Position numbers and translations under genes: made by a program
Notes under the pieces: generated by a model
Databases searched by the model: none
The model's input: the letters and a program-made list of their open reading frames with translations, nothing else
What the model was told of the DNA's origin: nothing
Origin: Schizochytrium sp. TIO01
Lineage: Eukaryota > Sar > Bigyra > Thraustochytrida > Thraustochytriidae
Direction of reading: 5' to 3'
Assembly: GCA_004764695.1 (NCBI GenBank)
Contig: SMSO01000033.1
Span: 1,565,001 to 1,629,000 of the forward strand
DNA: 64,000 nucleotides
Shown: piece after piece, positions 21,414 to 31,384 of the stretch
How the letters are laid out: the number at the start of each line of letters is the position of its first letter
Position numbering within the stretch: the first letter of the stretch is position 1

Positions 21414-23657
21414 ATGCAAAGCGATACGCCGGTCCTGGCGCCCAGCTTTGCCCCGACCGTGGGCGTGAGCCTCGGGGTACCTGGCCTCATGGGCCCACAT
21501 AATGACCATAGTTCGAACAGCATGAGCCTTGGGGATGGGGATGACGGAGACTCCTCGTTTAAGTACAGCTGGATTGTGGCCGTGGTTCTCTGTGTTCTTT
21601 CTGCAGTTATCATTAACCTCGGCACAAATCTACAAAAGCTTGCGTGGAACAAGATCCAGACCAAGCCGTTTGCGGTCCATCACGATGACTCAGAATCCGT
21701 CACCGATTCCGACATGAACGGAGAGACGCTGCCGCCAGTCGACCCCGAGGCCAGGTGGCGGTTCAAACTGTACTGGTCTCTCGGATTCGTTGCTATTGGC
21801 TTTGGATCCCTTTTCGACTTCGCGGCTTTGGCCTTTGGAGCTCAGAGTGTTATTGCACCATTGGGATCTCTTACTCTGGTTGCAAATATGTTCTTTGCAC
21901 AGTACATGCACGGAGAAACTCTCTCGCAACAGGACGTACTCGCGACTGCGGTAATATTCCTTGGCTGTATCATCTCAGTTGCCTTTGCCTCTCACGAAAA
22001 CGAAATCTACACCATTGAAGAGCTCCTAGGACTGTACGCAACACTACGCTTCGTTATTTATGCTGTGACTATTGTAGCTCTGCTCGTGGGAGGGCTTATC
22101 TTTGTACATTTTATTGAATCCGTCGTACGTAAACACGGCACACGCTCCCGGAAGTACAGAAAACTGTTCCGCTACCATCGTTTCTCATATGCCTTCCTGA
22201 GCGGAGTCGCTGGTGCGCAGTCAGTACTTTTCGCCAAGACATTGGATGGACTTTTGGTTGCAAGTTTCACTGGCCACAGTCGTATCTTCCTTGCTCACTT
22301 TGGATCTTACCTCGTTATTGTTGCAATGTTTTCGTCAATGATTCTACAAGTCTACTGGTTGAACTGTGCTTTAGCTCGATTTGACGCACTTTATGTTGTG
22401 CCAGTATTCCAGGCGCAGTGGATTGTCTTTGGTGTGGTGGGCGGAGGCGTGTTTTACGGAGAATTCAGCGGATTCTCATTTGGCCAGGCAGTAGCTTTCC
22501 TGAGTGGTGTCATTATGACTGTGCTTGGTGTTTACATTCTATCGCAGCGTGGATTTGCCTCGCATGATCGAAAGGAGAGGGCATCTGCTTCAGCTGCAGG
22601 CAACATGACCTCCACGAGTCCTGGCCTTTCTCGGCGGAGGTATAGCAATGAAGATATGGACTCCGTTGGAGGTACAGATCCAATGGCAACTCCTTTGCTG
22701 TCCGGAAGAGGTCAAATTAAATCTTACGCTTCAAATGACGAGCACTCGCCTGTGGAGTACGACGTTGTCTTCGATAAGCGTCGCATTGAGCTCTCTTTAG
22801 AGCCTCAGACTCTCATTTTTCACCCTTCGGGCCGCCGCCGTAAGCACCCTGTGCACTTGTGGCGTGTGGCAGCTACGCGCATCACCGACACCCAATCCCC
22901 TATCCGAGTTGGGCATACTGTTGTTGCGGTTGACCGGGAATCCGTTGTGGGCCCTCGCATCAGCCCTCAACGTGTGCTAGACTACATCTTAGACGGACCC
23001 CGGCCCCTCACGATCCGCTTTCGCACAGTAGCATGTGCCAGACCCCCTCTACTTAGTAGCCACGAAGAGAACGCTGACACTTCTGATAGTATGGTGCATG
23101 GCATGGATTCTGCAACTGAAGATTCGACAGATCGTCTTGAGCCATTCCTCGATCCAGACCTGCGCTGGGATGTCTCTGATGAAGAGGAGGAAGAAGAAGA
23201 GGAGGAGGAGGTAGACAATAGTGATGATGAGACTGATGATGAACTGCGACTTGCCGAAGAAAGGTTTTACCACACCGCGGATATTGAGAGCGCCCGCGCC
23301 CGTGATTCTGCAAGTGTAGGTTATTCTGCTGCACGAAGTGTACCTCGTCTTGAGCGGAAAAGAAGTGAGATCTTGCGTACAAGCCTTCGGAGTGCATCAC
23401 TTCAAGGACCTGGGATGTCTCCATTTTATGGTATTATTCAATCTTGGAAGGATCGGCGTGCAAGCAATAACTCGTTGCCACGCCCGCCTCCTAGTGCTGC
23501 AAACCCTAACATCGTTGCTTTAGATAGCGATGCACCTGCGGGCTCAAGACGTCGCACAGGATCTGCGCCGTTGATTACGCTATCAGCTGCCACCGCAGGC
23601 GACTTTGGCTCTTCTGACAAGGACGAAGGTGTTAGTAGTGCCGCACGAGCTGTATGA
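21414..23657 (+). CDS. NIPA-family magnesium transporter with a C-terminal PDZ-like domain
   Basis: 747 aa. Residues about 53-380 contain nine hydrophobic helices with the NIPA (DUF803) layout. Family-like segments include NLGTNLQKLAW in the first helix, FGAQSVIAPLGSLTLVANM, and FDALYVVPVFQAQWIVFG. NIPA proteins carry Mg2+ and related cations in the plasma membrane and endosomes. After a Ser-rich linker, residues about 448-538 resemble a PDZ domain (VVFDKRRIELSLEP, IRVGHTVVAVD, RPLTIRFR). A run of Glu/Asp follows at about 585-610. The long cytosolic tail roughly doubles the usual length of NIPA proteins. The ATG at 21414 is the first in frame. The transporter family is secure; the PDZ call is tentative. 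Confidence 0.85.
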   Translation: MQSDTPVLAPSFAPTVGVSLGVPGLMGPHNDHSSNSMSLGDGDDGDSSFKYSWIVAVVLCVLSAVIINLGTNLQKLAWNKIQTKPFAVHHDDSESVTDSDMNGETLPPVDPEARWRFKLYWSLGFVAIGFGSLFDFAALAFGAQSVIAPLGSLTLVANMFFAQYMHGETLSQQDVLATAVIFLGCIISVAFASHENEIYTIEELLGLYATLRFVIYAVTIVALLVGGLIFVHFIESVVRKHGTRSRKYRKLFRYHRFSYAFLSGVAGAQSVLFAKTLDGLLVASFTGHSRIFLAHFGSYLVIVAMFSSMILQVYWLNCALARFDALYVVPVFQAQWIVFGVVGGGVFYGEFSGFSFGQAVAFLSGVIMTVLGVYILSQRGFASHDRKERASASAAGNMTSTSPGLSRRRYSNEDMDSVGGTDPMATPLLSGRGQIKSYASNDEHSPVEYDVVFDKRRIELSLEPQTLIFHPSGRRRKHPVHLWRVAATRITDTQSPIRVGHTVVAVDRESVVGPRISPQRVLDYILDGPRPLTIRFRTVACARPPLLSSHEENADTSDSMVHGMDSATEDSTDRLEPFLDPDLRWDVSDEEEEEEEEEEVDNSDDETDDELRLAEERFYHTADIESARARDSASVGYSAARSVPRLERKRSEILRTSLRSASLQGPGMSPFYGIIQSWKDRRASNNSLPRPPPSAANPNIVALDSDAPAGSRRRTGSAPLITLSAATAGDFGSSDKDEGVSSAARAV

Positions 23658-24620
23658 TCAGCTCAAAAGCGCTATGATGAAAAGGTTAGTGGATCTTTCT
23701 TTCGTCTATTTGTTTGTTGTAATCTCGCTTCGTTGAATAGGCATGATTGTTAGCAATTTTGGACGATACAGAAGAACAAAAATAGAGTCAACCGCAGGGG
23801 CATCAGCGATGGCTTACTCCATATGATATCTTGAATGGTTACTTTTGATTCCAGGTATGACACAAAATGGGCTGAGAATTAGTTTGCTGTTTTTTTTCGC
23901 CTTGCTTAAATAAATCGGAAGGTAAGCAGGCCAATTGACGGGTAAAAGGATATCTCATTTCCTTTCTATATTTCTTCTTCTCCTTCTGTACCCTATCTTC
24001 GCTTTTGTGCACATGTATCAGATAGCATTTCGTTTGAAGGCCGACCAGTGGTTTTCCAATGCTCTCGCCTTTTAGACTATAAAATCAAATTATTTGTCAT
24101 GTTTCTTGACGGCTTGCTCAATATCACTGATTGTATGTAGAGAGAGAAGTTATGCGTTCGACAAGGCATTTTCGTTCGTTCATTCGTTTTTTTTAAACTA
24201 AAAAAATGAATAACAATCTTTTCTTTTTCTTTATAATTCAAAGTTAAATGCTTTGTGCAATCAAATAGAGACTACTACAACATGGCTAGAAAGAATCCTT
24301 GTTCTATGACAAATTTAGGACTATTTCAAACTTTGCTCTGTATTCTCTGGCAACCCAAGACAGCTGAAAGGTCCTTGCCCAGTAGTATTTTCCATTTACC
24401 TTTTTAATTTATGCCCTAGATGCTCGTGTCCAACGCAAGAATAAGACATTCAGTGTTATCCCTAGCAGTACCTAGGGAAGCTGACCATTGAACATGATAA
24501 TATCTTTAAATATTTAATTGATTATGTGTCGCTCAACTTGTGAAACAGACCTGGAAATCAAGAAGCAAAACAGGTTTACATAAACCAAAGTTAGAACTGT
24601 CCACCTCTTGCACACCCACG
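23658..24620. other. Intergenic region upstream of the GH79 gene
   Basis: AT-rich spacer between two plus-strand genes, with several T-rich and A-rich runs (for example 24187-24205). No gene, repeat family or RNA was recognised. It presumably holds the 3' UTR of the NIPA gene and the GH79 promoter. Confidence 0.5.
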
Positions 24621-26234
24621 ATGATTGCAAAACTATTTATCTTTTGTGCTCTCCGAAGAAATTCTATAATGCTACTTTTACAAATTAGCCTTTCCATTTT
24701 TCTCATGATCGCTCCTTGTGCTGTTGGATTGCCCCTACCCGTCGAAGTTGATGTAACTATAGGAGAGAGTATTCATCAAAAACCTGAAGCCGGATCTTCA
24801 TTGCGTGAGGTCTGCGTAACAGTTGATTGGTGGCCAAATAACACATGCGATCATAGAATGTGCACCTGGAACAAAGCGTCAGTTCTTTCTTTAGATCTCG
24901 ATTCTCCGAAGCTGCAAAAAGCAGTTCAAGAACTTGGTGGGGTCGTTCTTCGAGTGCGTGGAGAAGCAGCAAATTCGATGATTTACGAAGATAAATCTTC
25001 AGTATGCCCAGATCAGAGCTCTTCTCAATCAAATACCTGGCACAACTGTCTTTCAATGCAGCGTTGGGATGAGCTCGTAAATTTCTGTGCGAAGACGGGA
25101 TGCAGAATAGTTTTCGGACTGAGTATGCTTTATGGACGCAAGGAAGACGACGATGAACCGTGGAACTCATCAAATGCGTACAACTTTCTCAATTATATTG
25201 CACAGCAAAACCAGGTGCAGTATGTCATGGGCTTTGAGGTTGGAAGCCGCCTCAATTCACTTCACCCGGAAGTGTCACCCGAACGCTTAGCCAATGATGT
25301 TGTTGCTCTATCACAAAAGTTGTCTTCGATTTTTTCTGGCCGCACAATACCAAAACTTTTAATACCTGACTATGTTGGCTGGGACAATATTCGCATGCGA
25401 CGATTTCTTGACATTGCCAAAGATCATCTATACGCTGTGACATGGCAGTCATATCCGCTCGGCACCGGTCATGAGAACCCCCTAGTTGAGTCATTCATTT
25501 TGAATCCTATATTCCTGGCTATGCACTATATTGAAGCTGAACAGATAGTACAACAGGTAGCTACGCTTGGAGGGCAGAACCGCTCTTTGCAGGTTTGGCT
25601 AGGTGAGTCTGGCGGAGCCAGTGACTTTGGCAAAAATGGAACGTCCAATGCGTTTATCAATAGTTTTTGGTACTTGAATGAAATGGCAAGTCTCGCAGCT
25701 CGACAGTACAGCCAGTTCTGTAGGCAGACTCTTGTTGGTGGCAACTATGAACTTATTGACCACGTTACTCATGATCCAAATCCTGATTTTTTTGCACTTT
25801 TGCTTTATACTCGCTTCATAGGACCGCAAATCCTAGAACTAACTGCCCAAGAGAGACACACCATCTGGTCACGAGTATCTGTCTATGCCCACCGTCGAGG
25901 AACTCAACAAACCTTTCTACTTCTAAATTTCTATCCTGACCGTCCAGCTTATTTTCATATCCCGAATTTGTATGCTAAAAATGCTCGAATATTTCACATC
26001 ACTGCAGGGGCGGCTTGTTTGGCCAAACATGCTCAAGGACACCACAATGCGCATTTGCATTGTCGGCAAGTTGCAATGAATGGCATTGATCTCACCATTG
26101 ATAATTTCAATTCAATACAAGGTCTGCCTATAGAATTGAACAATAGCACCAACACTGTGGTTTTGGCGCCCGCTTCGTATGCAATGATTGACATCCCACC
26201 ACGCCATATACAGGTAGCTGTGGGGGCGATCTGA
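24621..26234 (+). CDS. Secreted GH79 heparanase-like protein with altered acid/base residue
   Basis: 537 aa from the ATG at 24621; a second ATG at 24669 would give a cleaner signal peptide (MLLLQISLSIFLMIAPCAVG). Similarity to heparanase runs throughout: a WWP...C...C entry segment, LDLDSPKLQKAVQELGGVVLR, the MQRWDELVNFC segment, WNSSNAYNFLNYI, and the nucleophile region LGESGGA with Glu329, followed by FINSFWYLNE and FCRQTLVGGNYELI. GH79 enzymes are retaining glucuronidases. The acid/base Glu normally sits in a GNE motif; here the aligned segment reads GFEVGSRL, placing Arg210 where that Glu is expected. Activity may therefore be lost, as in non-hydrolytic heparanase-2 of vertebrates. It converges on the IQ-protein gene, 106 bp away. 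Confidence 0.85.
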   Translation: MIAKLFIFCALRRNSIMLLLQISLSIFLMIAPCAVGLPLPVEVDVTIGESIHQKPEAGSSLREVCVTVDWWPNNTCDHRMCTWNKASVLSLDLDSPKLQKAVQELGGVVLRVRGEAANSMIYEDKSSVCPDQSSSQSNTWHNCLSMQRWDELVNFCAKTGCRIVFGLSMLYGRKEDDDEPWNSSNAYNFLNYIAQQNQVQYVMGFEVGSRLNSLHPEVSPERLANDVVALSQKLSSIFSGRTIPKLLIPDYVGWDNIRMRRFLDIAKDHLYAVTWQSYPLGTGHENPLVESFILNPIFLAMHYIEAEQIVQQVATLGGQNRSLQVWLGESGGASDFGKNGTSNAFINSFWYLNEMASLAARQYSQFCRQTLVGGNYELIDHVTHDPNPDFFALLLYTRFIGPQILELTAQERHTIWSRVSVYAHRRGTQQTFLLLNFYPDRPAYFHIPNLYAKNARIFHITAGAACLAKHAQGHHNAHLHCRQVAMNGIDLTIDNFNSIQGLPIELNNSTNTVVLAPASYAMIDIPPRHIQVAVGAI

Positions 26235-26340
26235 TTGACAACAAAAATAAGAAATTAATACGTCATCGACCAGCCAAAAAAGAATACATATTTATATTAA
26301 CCATAGAGTAAACTAATATCTCATGGGAGCATAATTCAGG

Positions 26341-29300
26341 TCAGTCCTCGAAGACTTGCTTCTCCTCTACTTCTTCCTCATGACGAGAAGGATCTCTATC
26401 TGGACTTTCCTTCATCTGGTTTGGCACTTCAGAAATCGAAACTCGCTCAGGATGAATTATCAAAGTGCTTTTCTTTCGTAGCAAAACTGGACCATTAGCC
26501 ACTGCACAACGAAGCTCGCTACATCTGATATTCATTTCTATGTTTGTTGGTTCCAGAGTAAGGCATTGATGAAGTTTCTCAAAGCATGCTGTTGAGTTAC
26601 GATCGATGTACCAGTCAAGTAAAGCTGCAATAAAAAGTAAGTGTGATTGCGTAGTCATCGTCAACTGATAGTTGGTAATATCTCGAAATCCACTTCGAAG
26701 AAAACGATTACCATCTTGTTCAAACAAATCCCGAACTTCATCCTGGGCTATAGCGCAATTTGCCTGAAGCTCATAGAGTGCCAATGAACATGAAACTACG
26801 GACTTCTGCCCTCTTGATTGTGCAGCAAGAAGAGCTTTGCCATAAGCTTTTCTAACTTTGTTTCGATCTGAACAACTACAGCATATATGGAGATACCAGG
26901 CAAAGCGTACCCAAGCTTCGTACTCATCTCCGTTAGCCAGACGCCAATTTAGGCAAGACTCTGGGGACAAGTTAAACGCTGATTGCTTCTTATAAACACG
27001 AAACCATTGAGTGATCCGTCGACTTGCTAAATGACCTCGAAGACGCCGAAGGCAGCAAGATGCAAAATTGAGTCTCAGAACGTTTTCCCTCTGATCTTTT
27101 GAAGACAGGTCGAGCTCCATAAGGGGAGTTCTAGAACAACGTCGTTGATATAAAGTGAGAGCTTGTTTTGCAGCATCATAAGCAGCATCATAATCAAAAA
27201 ATAGCAGCCGCTGTACGATAGACAAGTGTAAAATACAAAATGGATTGTCGCACCAAAGACGTGCAATACGCTCTAAGTATAGTCGAAAGCTTACCGAAAA
27301 TGCGGAGCGACAAGTTTCATCGAATTGGAAGTGTTTCAAATCTCTTGGGTCTGTTTCGAGCTCTCCCGAAAGACACCATGCAAGCTGGACGTGGGAAATA
27401 GCGTAGCCTACGCGAATGTCTGGATGTCTTGGTTCTCGCTCAAGTGCTTCCTTAAAAAATTCACAAATATCTGGAAGCTTGTCATATTGCGTAACAAGCT
27501 CAAATGCTAACATTGCAAGGCCCTGGTCAGCAAGTGATAGAGATCCATACTGCCTCTGAAAAGTGAGATGATTCATTGCTTGCGATAGTGAAATTGGGCC
27601 GAAACAATATAATAAACGTGCTCGAAATTGTTTTCGTGCTAATGCCTTTCTTGCAAAAGCTTGGACGCGAATACAAGCCTGGATTTCCCGGTACTCCTGG
27701 GCTCGCATCTTTACACGGCGCATTAGAAGGACTTTCCACCTCCAGGCATTTGCAATTTGTGTTGCGCATTGGTCTTGGTATACTCGCCATGCCTCTTGTC
27801 GACCCTTAATCCCGCGATATAAACGCTGTACATGAAGCGCAGCAATATTTGATTTTGCTTGCTGCTTACGCTCAGCGCCTCGAAGAACAAGCTTTCGTCT
27901 TTGTTTCTCTAAACGAAAGGGTTTGCTAAGTTCAGGTGGCTCGTTTATACGAACTCGTGGAGCAATCAATTCTTCAATCTCAAGATTTGGATCCCATCGG
28001 GTCCTTGCCAGTCGTATGTCTACCAAGTTCAACCAGTATTCCTTTTTCTCTGCAACAGATTTTCCATGTTGTGATGCAGGTTGAAAATAAAGAGAGCCCT
28101 GCGGTCGACGCTCAGCCCATGGCTCGATTCGAAACCGTAAACCGATCCTTTCTAAAACTTTGCCACAGCGATACCACCGTGGGACCTTTTTGGCAATGGC
28201 CTGGGAAACAGCGTTTTCCATATGGTGTTTGTATTTCGGATCCACAGAAATAACCCAGTCACCTACATTTGGAACAGCATTTTCTTCCAAGTCGAGCATT
28301 TCGACAAGCTTGGAAACGAGAGTACGGCACTTAATTCTCCAACCCGGCTTTTGTCTTGCAGCCAAAAGCAAATGATTGTCTGCAAATAGTGCACGAATTT
28401 CTTGATCCGACACAAGCAACCGATATTCCTCCTCCAATACATTGTCTCGCGCATGCAAAACAACATCAAGAATGTGTTCAGCATTTGCGTCAGCAGAAAA
28501 TGCAATGACACTTAATAGAGTATTCTTTGATTGAATATGCACAGTCATCTTTGGAAAGGGCTCTTGGGTAAATTTAATATATAAATGTGCTGCTTCACCA
28601 TGCGTTTTGCTTTCTACAATGTCTAGCATACTCTCCAGTTTCGTAGCAAGTTCAGTCTCTAATCCACTCTGCAAGAGGTCACGGCGATCAAGCTGGTTCA
28701 TATAGATACGAGTTTCAAAGGCGCGGACAACAAGCTCTGATCGTAATACAATCGTTCTAGGTCTCATAATTGCAGAAGACAGTTTTCGTTTTGCCTGTGG
28801 TTGGGGTATTTCTGGTGCAATATTTGGGGTACTCGTATAAGAAAATTGGAAACGAAAATTATATCCTCTCTTCCATACATTGAGCTTCCCTACCCGGTCT
28901 TGCAACTGCAACGTGCGATCGGTAATACACTGTGTGTGAAACTTCCCCAAATCGATTTCTTTCTCGTGAATTGCCAGGTAGCGTTCTGCGAGTTTTACAA
29001 TAAATGTCTCAGAACTTTTTATTGTGACTTGGCTTAAAAGGTCTATAGCAAGTTGTTCCTGTGGACTTTCCATCCAAAGAAGAAGCAAGGCCCTATGAAG
29101 ATGTGCCAGTGCGCGGTCTTCTTTGCTTCTACGGGAAGCAAGACCCAAAATACGATCAATGATCAAGAATCCTTGACCATCAAAATCTAGTTTTTTTGCA
29201 TCAACTATTGACTTACGTGCCGCATCTTCATCTTTTTCAAGCACCCCTGCTAGCAATGCTCGGCCATACCGAAGAGCAGAGCTATCCGGAAATCTCATCA

Positions 29301-30516
29301 TCGCTTCACGATAGCGGTCCTTTAAGTATCGTGGACGTTCTGTATTTTGCCGATGCACAAGATGAGCAACAACCAATTGTATGTCCTCTTGAGAATTGAT
29401 GGCTTCTTCAAGTACAAGGTGAACATTTTTTTGTTTCATAAAGCTTTGGCGACCTAAGTGCCCGCGAAATAGACGTTGCATTTCTAATGCGGCCTTCGAC
29501 ATAGCTTCATCATGCTTGACACGTGCCACCTCAGCTCGGCGTGCTGCGACGTTTCGGCAGGCCATTACTCTACGCCAAAATAACTGGATCGTTAAGGCTG
29601 CAATGCAAATTCGTGTGTATCTATTCCAATGCACAACGAACAGTGCAAACTCGCCGATCTTTTGAGCAGCATTCCGTCTGTTGCGAGCGATTCTCCGAGC
29701 GGCAAAGCAACGATAGGCTCGCGCTATTTGAGTTGTTGCATTTCGCTTTAACTGGAATTCATGTTGCCAGAGGTGGCGACGATAACATGTTTGGATGCGT
29801 GTTGCACATAGGTTCTCCAAGGCTAGACGAGCCAGATATGCCCGCCTCTTCCGTGCGAGCTCTCTGCCTTGATAGCCTCGGTACACCCTTGTCAGTACTA
29901 GGCCTGCCTGTTGCCTTTGCTTTTCCCTGCGTAGCTGAGCCACATTTTTTCGAGCATGCCTAGCCCTTGCTGCTGCTTGAATTCGAATTGCAGACCCATT
30001 CGCCCGCTTTTCTGCTGCCCTTTTTTTAATGATCATAGGCCAGAAGGTTCTCCACCAAGCTTCTATAATGTTCGCTGCAAAATCTCGATCATGTTGATTG
30101 TTCTGTTTGAATTCAAAGGGCTTTATTGGATCTGGTACTTGCGATTTGAAGCTCCAGATTTCATCAATTACCCTGACAGCACGGTTCTCCAGCTCTCGGC
30201 TTTCTGGTCTCCCTTGCACAATCTGCAATTTTTGGCCAAAGGGCTGCACCGTCCGTAGTCCATGCAATCGTAGGGTAACCTTGTCTCGAAGAAGGTCTAA
30301 GTCATCCCTGTCTAGCAATCCATGTCTACGCCTCCGTTTGGCTAATTTCGTTGCTCCATCACAACTTCGCCTGCCTTTTCCTACGATTGGTTTTCGTTGT
30401 TTTGCTTTCCCTCTCCTATCTACTGTGTTGTGAGAATTGCTTTCAAGGGGGGGAAGGCGTCTTGTTGCATACTGGTTTGTAGCACCCGCACCTAGATGCT
30501 GCTTTCGTGACACCAT
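26341..30516 (-). CDS. Large IQ-motif and TPR-like repeat protein
   Basis: 1,391 aa, no intron. Two clusters of IQ-type calmodulin-binding motifs are seen: about six between residues 172 and 358 (AIRIQAAARARHARK, ATRIQTCYRRHLWQHEF, ALEMQRLFRGHLGRQSF among them) and about three between 889 and 965 (ALHVQRLYRGIKGRQ, CIRVQAFARKALARKQF). Each cluster is followed by helical segments with TPR-like spacing (for example SSALRYGRALLAGVLEKDED). The middle, about 550-880, has no recognised domain. The N-terminus is very basic, and the C-terminus ends in an acidic tail. IQ arrays followed by helical repeats occur in ciliary, centrosomal and myosin-related proteins; a cytoskeletal role is inference. The ATG at 30514-30516 is the first in frame. 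Confidence 0.8.
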   Translation of the reverse strand: MVSRKQHLGAGATNQYATRRLPPLESNSHNTVDRRGKAKQRKPIVGKGRRSCDGATKLAKRRRRHGLLDRDDLDLLRDKVTLRLHGLRTVQPFGQKLQIVQGRPESRELENRAVRVIDEIWSFKSQVPDPIKPFEFKQNNQHDRDFAANIIEAWWRTFWPMIIKKRAAEKRANGSAIRIQAAARARHARKNVAQLRREKQRQQAGLVLTRVYRGYQGRELARKRRAYLARLALENLCATRIQTCYRRHLWQHEFQLKRNATTQIARAYRCFAARRIARNRRNAAQKIGEFALFVVHWNRYTRICIAALTIQLFWRRVMACRNVAARRAEVARVKHDEAMSKAALEMQRLFRGHLGRQSFMKQKNVHLVLEEAINSQEDIQLVVAHLVHRQNTERPRYLKDRYREAMMRFPDSSALRYGRALLAGVLEKDEDAARKSIVDAKKLDFDGQGFLIIDRILGLASRRSKEDRALAHLHRALLLLWMESPQEQLAIDLLSQVTIKSSETFIVKLAERYLAIHEKEIDLGKFHTQCITDRTLQLQDRVGKLNVWKRGYNFRFQFSYTSTPNIAPEIPQPQAKRKLSSAIMRPRTIVLRSELVVRAFETRIYMNQLDRRDLLQSGLETELATKLESMLDIVESKTHGEAAHLYIKFTQEPFPKMTVHIQSKNTLLSVIAFSADANAEHILDVVLHARDNVLEEEYRLLVSDQEIRALFADNHLLLAARQKPGWRIKCRTLVSKLVEMLDLEENAVPNVGDWVISVDPKYKHHMENAVSQAIAKKVPRWYRCGKVLERIGLRFRIEPWAERRPQGSLYFQPASQHGKSVAEKKEYWLNLVDIRLARTRWDPNLEIEELIAPRVRINEPPELSKPFRLEKQRRKLVLRGAERKQQAKSNIAALHVQRLYRGIKGRQEAWRVYQDQCATQIANAWRWKVLLMRRVKMRAQEYREIQACIRVQAFARKALARKQFRARLLYCFGPISLSQAMNHLTFQRQYGSLSLADQGLAMLAFELVTQYDKLPDICEFFKEALEREPRHPDIRVGYAISHVQLAWCLSGELETDPRDLKHFQFDETCRSAFSVSFRLYLERIARLWCDNPFCILHLSIVQRLLFFDYDAAYDAAKQALTLYQRRCSRTPLMELDLSSKDQRENVLRLNFASCCLRRLRGHLASRRITQWFRVYKKQSAFNLSPESCLNWRLANGDEYEAWVRFAWYLHICCSCSDRNKVRKAYGKALLAAQSRGQKSVVSCSLALYELQANCAIAQDEVRDLFEQDGNRFLRSGFRDITNYQLTMTTQSHLLFIAALLDWYIDRNSTACFEKLHQCLTLEPTNIEMNIRCSELRCAVANGPVLLRKKSTLIIHPERVSISEVPNQMKESPDRDPSRHEEEVEEKQVFED

Positions 30517-31384
30517 CCCTTACTCGTAAGCTCCCTGCAGATCTCCTGCGCTAGGACATTGCCCAACGTCCTCACCTAACTTCAGTCAAGCGTGCCTCAG
30601 TTAGGTCGTGCTCTCTCGCGCTCTCAAGTGTCACGAAATTCGCAAGCAATTTTTAGTTTCTGTCACAGTTGCATTGCACACCTGTGTTCTAAGGTCCTCG
30701 AGAACCTTCTCATTTATCTTCACCTCATATCTTAATTTCTGACCACTTCGAATTCAATACCCTTTACTATTAAGATCAATCCCATAATTCCAAGAAGTTA
30801 ACAATAGAAAAACAGGCCCTCAGCGGAGGCTCGTAGTTGATACATTTGCAAGTCATAGTTTCTGCGGCTTCTCAGAACTGAGCTTTGTCCAAGGTACGAT
30901 AAAGAAAGTTTGCTCAGCTTTTCTTCTTACCTTCTGATCATTGCGACATTCTTTCAAGGACCGTGCACACCTATAAAAGGGCCCAACGGGTCGCCTCGCA
31001 ACATAGGCCACTATTTGAGCTGGAGCTTTCCGCTTCGTTACCGAAAGATAACGTTACTGAACGACCGACTTCCCAGCCTGCTAGATAAACAGGTAGGAAA
31101 GGGCCTAGCGTAGAACTTGTCACAGGAAAGAAAAAGAAATACCTACTTTACCAGAATATATGAGGAACTTGGGAAAAGATGAAGAAAAGGAAAATGAAAT
31201 AAAAGAAGTTTTTTGATGAGATGTATGATATACAGTAAGAAATAAGAACGAGAAGCGACATCGATTAAATTTGAAAAGATCAAATGCCAGAAAGGATTCA
31301 AAATTGCAAGCAAACTTGGAGATTGTTGGGCGTGGTCTACGAGATTGCGGCGCTGACTTGGAGGCGCCTAGACCGTTGTGCGCG
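30517..31384. other. Divergent promoter region between the IQ-protein and coiled-coil genes
   Basis: Spacer between two divergently transcribed genes. It contains a good plus-strand TATA box (30972-30980) and the 5' leader of the coiled-coil gene. An upstream ATG at 31284 opens a 72-codon frame that overlaps the main start at 31385 and could lower its translation. No other gene is seen. Confidence 0.45.
30972..30980 (+). promoter_or_regulatory. Candidate TATA box
   Basis: TATAAAAGG on the plus strand, 413 nt upstream of the coiled-coil gene's ATG. The distance is long, so a long or spliced leader, or another transcript, would be needed. Confidence 0.35.
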
